A stretch of 5,144 bases of DNA from contig JALVEU010000044.1 in the NCBI GenBank assembly GCA_027030565.1, forward strand, positions 1 through 5,144, given 5' to 3'. The DNA is from Gammaproteobacteria bacterium (GTDB lineage Bacteria > Pseudomonadota > Gammaproteobacteria > JAJDOJ01). The notes under the pieces were generated by a model, which saw only the letters and a program-made list of their open reading frames with translations, made no database searches and was not told the DNA's origin. Below, in pieces: positions 1 through 4,952 of the stretch. Both the position numbers and the translations under genes were made by a program. Positions within the stretch are counted from its first letter, which is position 1. Each line of letters opens with the position of its first letter.

Positions 1-460
1 AGCGGTTGGCCAGGGGGGCGGGCATGGTGTAGGTGACCCCCCGGTCGCCCTGCCGATTGCCGGCGGCGAAGATGGCCCAGCCCTCGGGGACGCGATACTC
101 GCCCAGGCGCCGGTCGAGGATGAGCTGATAGGCCGCCGCCGAGACGCTGGGCGCCGCCGAGGTGATCTCGTCGAGAAACAGGATGCCCTCCGGTCCGTGG
201 CGTTGGACGTCGGGCAACATGGCGGGCACAGCCCATTCCACAGTGTCGCCCTTACGAAACGGGATGCCGCGCAGGTCGCTGGGCTCCATCTGCGAGAGCC
301 GGATGTCGATCACGGGCACGCCGTGCCGCTCGGCCACCTGGGCCACCATCTGGGACTTGCCCACCCCCGGCGGACCCCACAGCATCACCGGGGTGTGATG
401 GCCGGCGCGGGTGCCGAGAAATTCCTTGTCGAGTACGGAGAGCAGATGTGCAGGACGCAT
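1..460 (-). CDS. MoxR/AAA_5-type AAA+ ATPase, N-terminal part (cut by window edge)
   Basis: Minus-strand frame beginning at the ATG at 460 and open to the left edge, giving the first 153 residues. Visible motifs: Walker A GPPGVGKS (residues 29-36), Walker B GILFLDEI (92-99), a sensor-1 stretch AGNRQGDRG with Asn135, and LANR at 150-153, where this family has its arginine-finger region. These are the hallmarks of MoxR/AAA_5 ATPases, cytoplasmic AAA+ machines that usually work with a von Willebrand A-domain partner in protein maturation or metal insertion; the partner would lie outside the window. The start is supported by GAGG (468-471 on the plus strand, read in reverse) seven bases upstream. 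It follows the Sel1-repeat gene by 37 bp and is probably co-transcribed with it. Family assignment is firm; substrate is unknown. The small-domain C-terminus is missing only because the window ends. Confidence 0.93.
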   Translation of the reverse strand, partial: MRPAHLLSVLDKEFLGTRAGHHTPVMLWGPPGVGKSQMVAQVAERHGVPVIDIRLSQMEPSDLRGIPFRKGDTVEWAVPAMLPDVQRHGPEGILFLDEITSAAPSVSAAAYQLILDRRLGEYRVPEGWAIFAAGNRQGDRGVTYTMPAPLANR

Positions 461-497
461 GCAAGAACCTCGATGAAACGGCGAAGGGACCCAGCGC

Positions 498-947
498 TCA
501 AGTCTCGAACCCGGCCTTACGGTACCACTCGCGGGCCTTGTCGGGGTCGCGTGGCACACCGCGGCCCTCCTCGTACATCATGGCCAGGGTGGTCTGTGAA
601 CCCACCAGGCCCTGCTCGGCCGCGCGCGTGAACCATTCCACGGCCTTCTCGCCGTCCTGCTCCACGCACTCGCCCTCCATGTACATGAAGCCGAGCCCGT
701 GTTGGGCCAAGGCATGCCCCTGTTCGGCGGCCTCGTGCATCCAGCGGTAGGCCGCCTCGGGATTGGGCGCGACGCCCAATCCGTTCTGGTACATGACGGC
801 CACTCGGTACTGCGCCTCCGCGAGCCCCTGCTCCGCCAGGGGAAGCAGCAGGTTCATGGCCTGGGCGAAGTGCTTGGCCTCGAAGGCCGCGATGCCACTG
901 GACAGTGCCATCTCCTCTTCCTGCGTCAACCGGGGCTCCGGACTCAT
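498..947 (-). CDS. Sel1-repeat (TPR-like) protein, 149 aa
   Basis: The protein has three consecutive Sel1-like repeats of about 36 residues: 41-76, 77-112 and 113-149. Each has the A-x-x-x-L-x-x-MY-x-x-G-x-G-V pattern followed by a second helix of the A-x-x-W-x-x-x-A-A-E-Q type; a half repeat ending LLPLAEQG lies at 22-41. Sel1 repeats form alpha-solenoids that bind other proteins. There is no clear signal peptide, so a cytoplasmic role is likely. The frame is open further upstream, but that extension is arginine-rich and unlike a protein. The ATG at 947 is chosen because GGAG (958-961) sits ten bases ahead and the protein then begins with acidic MSPEPRLTQEEE. A start at Met13 (911) is possible but would leave no spacing from its purine tract. 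It lies directly upstream of the MoxR-type ATPase and may act as its scaffold or adaptor; that is inference. Confidence 0.9.
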   Translation of the reverse strand: MSPEPRLTQEEEMALSSGIAAFEAKHFAQAMNLLLPLAEQGLAEAQYRVAVMYQNGLGVAPNPEAAYRWMHEAAEQGHALAQHGLGFMYMEGECVEQDGEKAVEWFTRAAEQGLVGSQTTLAMMYEEGRGVPRDPDKAREWYRKAGFET

Positions 948-988
948 AAGGTCATTACTCCGCAAACGAACAACCGAATCGATCCGCC

Positions 989-1040
989 ATTCTAGCCGCC
1001 ACATTCTCAAACTAGGACCCAGCCTTTGTACGGGATTTCC
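989..1040 (-). promoter_or_regulatory. Weak candidate promoter for the Sel1-MoxR pair
   Basis: Read on the minus strand, a TAGAAT hexamer (989-994) matches five of six sigma70 -10 bases and would give a leader of about 35 bases before the Sel1 start. There is no good -35 at 16-18 bp spacing (TCCTAG or similar). An alternative reading is an extracytoplasmic-sigma-like pair, GGAAAT (1035-1040) and GTC farther in, within the small inverted repeat GGGA-TT-TCCC. Neither is convincing alone. Confidence 0.2.
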
Positions 1041-1221
1041 CAGAAACCACCCACCCGGCTGCACACCACCAGGGTGGGCCCGGTCGCGGGCTAGGCGCAA
1101 GCGGGCCTCACGCGGATGGGTTGCGGGAGCTGGCGGGCACGCGGGAGAGACGGGCCAAGTTGCCCTCCCGGCGCGGTGGAGGGAGACACGATACGGCCTA
1201 CTTAAGATGGAGAGGCCGGGC

Positions 1222-1251
1222 GCCCGTGGGCTTAGAGTCCAACCCACGGGC
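1222..1251. repeat. Perfect 9-bp inverted repeat with 12-nt loop
   Basis: GCCCGTGGG (1222-1230) is matched exactly by CCCACGGGC (1243-1251) around a 12-base loop. An RNA from either strand could form a stable GC-rich hairpin. No T-run follows on either strand, so it is not a standard intrinsic terminator. It sits in the gene-free stretch; function unknown. Confidence 0.6.
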
Positions 1252-1561
1252 CATCCCGCTGATTGTCCGTGTCAAGCCGCCGCCGGCGCGCGGCTGGGAC
1301 CCGCCCATCCCCGGCGAGCAGGGCACCCGTTGCCGACGATCAAGGCGTAGCCTGGAGAACTCACTTGGACTGCACAGGCCCCATGCCCCCAAACAACCAC
1401 TCCCGAACCTTCGGATCACTGGGCTGGGTTGCAAGCCTTCAGCACCGTCCGCTCCCACCCAAACCCCAAGGCAGGGTACAGTGCACACCCTCCCCTCCTT
1501 CCTGGAGGCGCCCGATCAGGCGTGGACGGGGGACCGCCGCACCGGGCGCCTGCTACGGCTG

Positions 1562-1593
1562 CAGGACGGTGGCTTCCATGTAGGATCGTCCTG
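1562..1593. repeat. Perfect 7-bp inverted repeat with 18-nt loop
   Basis: CAGGACG (1562-1568) pairs with CGTCCTG (1587-1593); inside the loop, TCC and GGA could extend the fold as a small inner stem. It lies about 100 bp beyond the stop of the 78-residue protein gene, where a transcript end could be expected, but no U-tract follows in the minus direction. Role unknown. Confidence 0.45.
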
Positions 1594-1627
1594 ACCCAGG
1601 GCGCGGTGGTTCATTCAGGCCTAGATC

Positions 1628-1644
1628 TGCTCTTGAAACGAGCA
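1628..1644. repeat. Short inverted repeat downstream of the five-gene group
   Basis: TGCTC (1628-1632) and GAGCA (1640-1644) flank a seven-base loop, about 45 bp after the last stop codon of the group on the minus strand. It could stabilise an mRNA 3' end, but the stem is only five base pairs and no T-tract follows, so it is a weak candidate. Confidence 0.25.
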
Positions 1645-1689
1645 ACCGTTACATCGTCTGCGGCGCCCCGTGAGGCAGCGGATACGACG

Positions 1690-1926
1690 CTATTCCCGAC
1701 CAGAAAACGCAGTGATCTGCTCATCCAAGATCATAAGCAGCAGCGGGATTTGCGTGCGGACCTCTGTATCCTCGATACGACCGAGTTCCTCGATAAGAGA
1801 GGCCGAGAGTTCCTGCATGATCAGGAGCAAACCATGATAAAACTCCTTTGTACCCAATTCACCGGTCTTGCGTTTTTCCTTGAGCTCCCTGAGCCTGTCA
1901 TCCAGTTGAGCTGCACTTTCCACCAT
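1690..1926 (-). CDS. Small helical protein, 78 aa, unrecognised
   Basis: I do not recognise this family. The ATG at 1926 is preceded at six bases by a perfect GGAGG (1933-1937), the best ribosome site in the window, so translation is likely. Residues 1-22 (AQLDDRLRELKEKRKTG) look like a charged, possibly coiled helix. Residues 25-50 (EFYHGLLLIMQELSASLIEE) and 56-75 (VRTQIPLLLMILDEQITAF) look like two amphipathic helices with strong hydrophobic faces, as in small helical bundles or dimers. There is no signal peptide, and charged residues in the hydrophobic stretches argue against a membrane segment. It is the last gene of the GTPase/Roadblock group, 101 bp after the MglB-like gene. Position suggests an accessory or output partner of that switch; this is inference. 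The TAG stop is at 1690-1692. Confidence 0.78.
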   Translation of the reverse strand: MVESAAQLDDRLRELKEKRKTGELGTKEFYHGLLLIMQELSASLIEELGRIEDTEVRTQIPLLLMILDEQITAFSGRE

Positions 1927-1932
1927 TTCAGT

Positions 1933-1937
1933 CCTCC
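1933..1937 (-). promoter_or_regulatory. Strong ribosome binding site GGAGG
   Basis: On the minus strand GGAGG lies six bases before the ATG at 1926. It fixes the start of the 78-residue protein and shows that this gene has its own initiation signal, not coupling to the gene 101 bp upstream. Confidence 0.75.
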
Positions 1938-2027
1938 ATATTCACTCCACAAACCTGAGAAAAGCCGTCATGCAGACTCAAGTGCAGCATGTGCGCTTCC
2001 CAACGATCCAAACGAGTATTTCGTCGC

Positions 2028-2390
2028 TCAGAGCAGCCGCTCCAGTTCCTTGGCGGCGCGTGACACATCCAGGAACACCAAGCCCAGCTTGGCCTCCTTC
2101 TTGGTCAGAACTGTAAGCACCGCTTCGGGGCCGGCATCGCGAACCACCACATAACCGTTCCCCCCGTGGATCAGCATCTGGTCTAGCGTGCCACGATCCA
2201 GCTCCTTGGCAGTACGCTCACCCAGGGCCAACAAGGCCGCACTCATCGCCGCCACGCGGTCCTCTTCAATATTGTTGGGCAGTAGCGAAGCCATCATCAG
2301 ACCATCGCGTGAGACCACTGCAGAGGCCTCGATATCCCCCGACGATCCGTTCAGGTCCGCCAAAATTGCAGCAATAGCATCCGTTCTCAT
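2028..2390 (-). CDS. Roadblock/LC7-domain (MglB-like) protein, 120 aa
   Basis: This is a single-domain Roadblock/LC7 protein of the usual length (about 120 residues). Typical features in order: an N-terminal helix (AIAAILADLN, 5-14); GDIEASAVVSRDGLMMAS (18-35), the family's first strands; a central helix DRVAAMSAALLALGERTAKEL (44-64); strands around MLIHGGNGYVVVRDAG (72-87) and AVLTVLT (90-96); a final LGLVFLDVSRAAKELERLL (102-120). Such proteins dimerise and bind small Ras-like GTPases; Myxococcus MglB is the GTPase-activating protein of MglA. The GTPase two genes upstream is the obvious partner. The start at 2390 has GGAG (2400-2403) nine bases ahead, immediately after the upstream stop; the intergenic gap is 13 bp. 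Family assignment is firm; GAP activity is not demonstrated by sequence. Confidence 0.95.
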   Translation of the reverse strand: MRTDAIAAILADLNGSSGDIEASAVVSRDGLMMASLLPNNIEEDRVAAMSAALLALGERTAKELDRGTLDQMLIHGGNGYVVVRDAGPEAVLTVLTKKEAKLGLVFLDVSRAAKELERLL

Positions 2391-2403
2391 CGTTCAAGTC
2401 TCC

Positions 2404-3057
2404 TCAGTTGGTTACAAATGATTCCGGAACCGCCGGGAGCTCGGCCCCATAACGGCCCCATAAGGTCCACACCAGATCCCGAAATGCAGTTCCAACGAAC
2501 ATCGCCCGGCCCCGAATCACGAGTACGAAGCGGCTCGGGCCGAAATTCATGGGCACAAAGGTGACCAGCTGGCGCCGCTTCAAGTCGAACAGGCAGGGCA
2601 GTCCATATTCAATATCCAACAAGTCGAACACCCCCCGGCCCGCATGCTCCAACGCGCCTACGAGCTTTGAGGCCAGCGCCGGCAAAGCGTCCACCACTTC
2701 GGGCTCGAAACCGACACTGGCCATGCACAGTCCGCTTGCGTCGGCCAGCAGCCCGGCACCCTCCTCGGACAGGAGCGTGAGCAGCGCCGGCAACGACTCC
2801 TGCATGGGGATGGCGGATCGCATGCACGGATCGTCTGAAATCTCCAGCAAGCGTCGCCCGACCAGACTACGCAACACACTGCGCGGATCCGGGATCTGCG
2901 CTTGTGTAGCGATCTGCTCCAGCAGAGCGTGGCTCAGAGCCGGAGACCGTTCTTGGCTCAATATCCAATGAAGCAACCTGGCTTGATCCCCATCGACGTG
3001 ACCGGACACACTGACATAGGCTCCCAAAGTCGTGAGGCACAGAAATGGCCTGCTCAT
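2404..3057 (-). CDS. Probable winged-helix plus Roadblock-like protein, 217 aa
   Basis: The protein appears to have two parts. Residues about 25-73 (ARLLHWILSQ through VLRSLVGRRLLEI) look like a small helix-turn-helix or winged-helix module. From about 86 to 203 the order resembles a divergent Roadblock/LC7 fold: a helix (ESLPALLTLLSE), a strand pair GAGLLADASGLCMAS (100-114), a long helix VVDALPALASKLVGALE (121-137), then strands around YGLPCLFDL (151-159), LVTFVPM (164-170) and FVLVIRG (177-183). The LADASGLCMAS stretch matches the family pattern at the first turn. It begins nine bases after the GTPase stop with no good ribosome site, which suggests coupled reinitiation, and is 13 bp ahead of the MglB-like gene. 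The combination recalls the separate roadblock and DUF742 proteins of conservons. The Roadblock-like assignment is moderate; the N-terminal domain is tentative. Confidence 0.88.
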   Translation of the reverse strand: MSRPFLCLTTLGAYVSVSGHVDGDQARLLHWILSQERSPALSHALLEQIATQAQIPDPRSVLRSLVGRRLLEISDDPCMRSAIPMQESLPALLTLLSEEGAGLLADASGLCMASVGFEPEVVDALPALASKLVGALEHAGRGVFDLLDIEYGLPCLFDLKRRQLVTFVPMNFGPSRFVLVIRGRAMFVGTAFRDLVWTLWGRYGAELPAVPESFVTN

Positions 3058-3066
3058 CGTTCGTGG

Positions 3067-3657
3067 TCACGCCGCCTGCGAATTGGCGACGTCTGCCAGG
3101 ATGCGTGGCTCGATCATGCCGAGCATCGCCATCAACAGGACATTCACGTCACGCCTCGACCGTCCATCCACGGAAAACACCGGCACTACCCGGTCTCGGA
3201 CCTGCCTCGACATCGCTTTGTGATAGTCCTCCAATGTCGGGGTCGATTTCACGTCCATGTGGGTGACTCCCACACAAAATGGAGCGGTCTGGAGGAAGTC
3301 CGAGAATGCCGAGAGGAACTGACGCAGATCGGCCAAAGGGTCGGGCTGCGCATTGTTCATGAGCAGGATGAGGCCCAACGCCCCATCGGTCATGATGTCC
3401 CACATGAAATCGAACCGGTCCTGCCCCGGCGTCCCATAGAGATGCACCTTGGCCTCTGCGCCCAGCTCGATGGTCCCGTAATCCAGCGCCACGGTGGTGG
3501 CGTTCTTGGCCGCTGCCACCTCGTCCGTGGGCCGGGCATCGGTGCGTACCGGCACGATATCGCTCAAGGCGGCGATGGCAGTGGTCTTGCCCGCCCCCAC
3601 CGGTCCGCTAATGATGATCTTGTAGTTCTGCTGCGTATTCATGTCCCCCCGGCTCAT
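3067..3657 (-). CDS. Small Ras-like GTPase (CvnD/COG2229-type)
   Basis: The 196-residue protein carries the GTPase motifs in order: P-loop GPVGAGKT (18-25), a switch-I stretch NATTVALDYG with Thr54/Thr55 (52-61), G3 as YGTPGQDRF (74-82) retaining the Gln that in Ras-like proteins aids hydrolysis, G4 as THMD (132-135) in place of NKxD, and a G5 region FSVDGR (161-166). GTPGQDRFDFMWD is characteristic of the bacterial group that includes conservon CvnD GTPases, distinct from SRP or translation GTPases. It is likely a cytoplasmic GTP/GDP switch controlled by the adjacent Roadblock proteins. The ATG at 3657 overlaps the previous stop as ATGA, suggesting translational coupling. A second ATG at 3642 (MNTQQNYK) has a G-run just ahead and better matches the usual distance to the first strand, so the start is uncertain by five residues. 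Confidence 0.95.
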   Translation of the reverse strand: MSRGDMNTQQNYKIIISGPVGAGKTTAIAALSDIVPVRTDARPTDEVAAAKNATTVALDYGTIELGAEAKVHLYGTPGQDRFDFMWDIMTDGALGLILLMNNAQPDPLADLRQFLSAFSDFLQTAPFCVGVTHMDVKSTPTLEDYHKAMSRQVRDRVVPVFSVDGRSRRDVNVLLMAMLGMIEPRILADVANSQAA

Positions 3658-4730
3658 GCATTCTTGCCCAACACCCGGCTGGCCACACGGCGGGCCAGCC
3701 GACCCAATACCCGGGACGACCAGCCCCGTTTCTTATCTTCCCTACTGCCGGCGGTCCGGACTGCGCGAGGAACCCGATGTTCGATTCCGATCAGGGACAG
3801 TCCGTAGGCCGCAGTGACGTAACAGGCCACCTGAGTCGTGGACAGCCCCATCTCCTGGGCAGCATCCAGAACGGAGATTGGCCGCGTCGCAAACAGCGCC
3901 GACAAGGCCACGGCCACCAACGGTTCGCGCAGGCGCGTGCAATCCGGCCATCGCTGCAACACCAGCGGTGCATCCGGCGCGATCTCCAACGGCAATGCAC
4001 CGCGTGAACAGTTCCACGCCATTTCCCACAAGAATGCCTCCCGGCCCCACAAGGCGCTGGTCCCCTCGACGTTCATAACGGCCTCGACCCGGCGGGAGTC
4101 CACCACGCGCACATTGAAGGACTCCGTGGTGATTCGGGGCACACACAGGGAACGCAGCGAGCCCCAACCAACCGTGGTGAACACTTGGCCTTGGCGCAAG
4201 AACAGAAACCGGCCCATCCCATCGACCAGTACGTCCCGGCCGGTCTCCGTGGCCAATCGATCGGCCCTCAAGAGGACACCGATCAGGCGTTCTTTCAAGT
4301 CGAATTGTTCTATGCTGGATTGCTCTTGGTGCGCCGTTCCGGGCGCCCTTTGCTCCCCGGTGTGTCGAAAGGAGATGTGGCCTGCCAATGCACGCTCGAT
4401 ACTCTCAATGAGTACATCTACACGTGCAGGACGCGGCACCACCAGTGCACCCTCCAAGGGTTCCCCTCCGTATGTCAGGCATACTGCCGGCGTGGCGGGG
4501 TAACGCTGGCGCAGATCCTTCCATCGGCGCAAGCCGTCGCTGCCGTCCGATCCAAACAGGATCAGGTCGGGTTGCTCCTCAAGGCTTTCGCTGAATGCGA
4601 CCTCCCGCCGGAGCCGACGCGGTACTAAAACCTCCAAGGCGGAGAATTCCGAACGACTGAGTCCATGCGCCAACACTTTGAGCGGCACGGTGTCCGACCG
4701 TGACCCCGGTGATCGGCTTTGAAAATCCAT
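3654..4730 (-). CDS. Receiver-like and HTH-like protein with amphipathic tail, 358 aa
   Basis: This is the first gene of the group and its full-length family is not recognised. Residues 16-116 have the alternating pattern of a CheY-like fold (PLKVLAHGL, PDLILFGSD, AVCLTYG, LVVPRP) but are degenerate: the phospho-acceptor position after DLILF is Gly60 or Ser61, Thr86 is kept, and the usual Lys-Pro is Arg99-Pro100. Residues 142-225 form an unassigned middle domain (DVLVDGMGRFLFLRQGQVF). Residues 267-315 (LREPLVAVALSALF, then SVLDAAQEMGLSTTQVACYV) look helix-turn-helix-like. The last 30 residues are Arg/Lys-rich, with RVLGRLARRVASRVLG forming a clear amphipathic helix. The ATG at 4730 is chosen because a promoter lies just upstream; the frame opens farther (a TTG at 4814) but that would include the promoter. 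The start has only a weak ribosome site. The stop overlaps the GTPase start. Confidence 0.88.
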   Translation of the reverse strand: MDFQSRSPGSRSDTVPLKVLAHGLSRSEFSALEVLVPRRLRREVAFSESLEEQPDLILFGSDGSDGLRRWKDLRQRYPATPAVCLTYGGEPLEGALVVPRPARVDVLIESIERALAGHISFRHTGEQRAPGTAHQEQSSIEQFDLKERLIGVLLRADRLATETGRDVLVDGMGRFLFLRQGQVFTTVGWGSLRSLCVPRITTESFNVRVVDSRRVEAVMNVEGTSALWGREAFLWEMAWNCSRGALPLEIAPDAPLVLQRWPDCTRLREPLVAVALSALFATRPISVLDAAQEMGLSTTQVACYVTAAYGLSLIGIEHRVPRAVRTAGSREDKKRGWSSRVLGRLARRVASRVLGKNA

Positions 4731-4760
4731 CTTGATTTGAAGAATCCTAAGCGAAATCGC

Positions 4761-4790
4761 ATTCTCAATTCGAAAATCCAGAATAGTCAA
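4761..4790 (-). promoter_or_regulatory. Candidate sigma70-type promoter for the GTPase/Roadblock group
   Basis: On the minus strand TTGACT (4785-4790) matches the -35 consensus at five of six positions, and GAGAAT (4761-4766) matches the -10 at four of six, separated by 18 bp. Transcription would begin near 4754, leaving a leader of roughly 24 bases before the ATG at 4730. The surrounding sequence is more A+T-rich than the genes. A small palindrome, GCGA-AA-TCGC (4751-4760), sits at the predicted start point and could be an operator. Confidence 0.5.
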
Positions 4791-4904
4791 GGGAGGAAAG
4801 ATGCCTGGCCCCAAATTCCAGGCGAACGGTGCTTTAGCACTTCACGTGGGGCCGGTGCACCAAACCAAATTCAATGTCCCGTTCGGCTCACTCGGACCGG
4901 TATA

Positions 4905-4920
4905 TGCCTTCATGAAGGCA
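4905..4920. repeat. Perfect 16-bp palindrome TGCCTTCATGAAGGCA
   Basis: The 16 bases read identically on both strands with no central spacer. The absence of a loop makes a dimeric-regulator operator more likely than an RNA hairpin. It lies about 115 bp upstream of the -35 element of the five-gene group and about 20 bp beyond the stop of the possible right-edge gene, so it could serve either unit. Confidence 0.6.
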
Positions 4921-4922
4921 GC

Positions 4923-4952
4923 AAGACCCGGCCGTCCCGTCACCGGGATCTT
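4923..4952 (+). repeat. Inverted repeat with T-rich 3' flank, possible plus-strand terminator
   Basis: AAGA-CCCGG (4923-4931) can pair with CCGGG-A-TCTT (4943-4952), nine base pairs with one bulged A, around an 11-base loop, and is followed on the plus strand by GTTTCTTC. This resembles a weak intrinsic terminator for rightward transcription. No convincing rightward gene lies before it, and it overlaps the end of the possible leftward gene, so the role is unclear. An alternative compact hairpin, TCCCG-GTGA-CGGGA as read on the minus strand, uses part of the same bases. Confidence 0.25.

Larger units (their letters stand above)
948..1689. other. About 740 bp without a convincing gene, between two minus-strand units
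   Basis: No open frame here pairs a plausible start and ribosome site with a protein-like composition. The frames that exist are rich in Arg, Pro, Gly and Ser, carry no recognisable domain and overlap one another. I looked for tRNA, tmRNA, RNase P, SRP RNA and common riboswitch signatures and saw none. The stretch holds inverted repeats at 1222-1251, 1403-1414, 1562-1593 and 1628-1644, listed separately or under findings. It also contains the upstream region of the Sel1 gene and the downstream region of the 78-residue protein gene. It may be long intergenic DNA, an unknown structured RNA, or a decayed gene. Confidence 0.6.
4731..4939. other. Intergenic region upstream of the five-gene group
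   Basis: About 210 bp with locally higher A+T near 4735-4800. From the gene outward it contains a candidate promoter (4761-4790), an imperfect palindrome GTGCT-TT-AGCAC near 4830-4841, and the perfect palindrome at 4905-4920. A plus-strand frame with a good ribosome-like GGGAGG starts at 4801 and stays open to the window edge, but its composition does not look like a protein (see rejected items). Confidence 0.5.

Noticed and set aside
498..1247. Sel1 gene as a 249-residue protein starting near 1247
   Set aside because: The extra 100 N-terminal residues are Arg/Pro-rich and unlike any domain; the ATG at 947 has a ribosome site and begins just before the repeats.
1198..1488. A 96-residue minus-strand open frame in the gene-free stretch
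   Set aside because: Rich in Gly, Arg, Pro and Cys, no ribosome site, no domain; looks like chance in GC-rich DNA.
1429..2154. A 241-residue plus-strand open frame crossing into the Roadblock gene
   Set aside because: It overlaps antisense the 78-residue gene, which has a strong GGAGG, and the sure MglB-like gene; no recognisable motif.
2392..2400. GTTCAAGTC, similar to a tRNA T-loop
   Set aside because: It lies at the junction of two genes with no acceptor stem or other arms; no tRNA fold is possible.
2902..3807. A 301-residue plus-strand open frame
   Set aside because: It lies antisense to the GTPase and its neighbours, whose motifs are clear, and its translation is rich in His, Arg and Pro with no domain pattern.
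3838..4503. A 221-residue plus-strand open frame
   Set aside because: Antisense shadow of the lead protein gene; its composition (Ser, Arg, Thr, Pro) is not protein-like and it has no ribosome site I can see.
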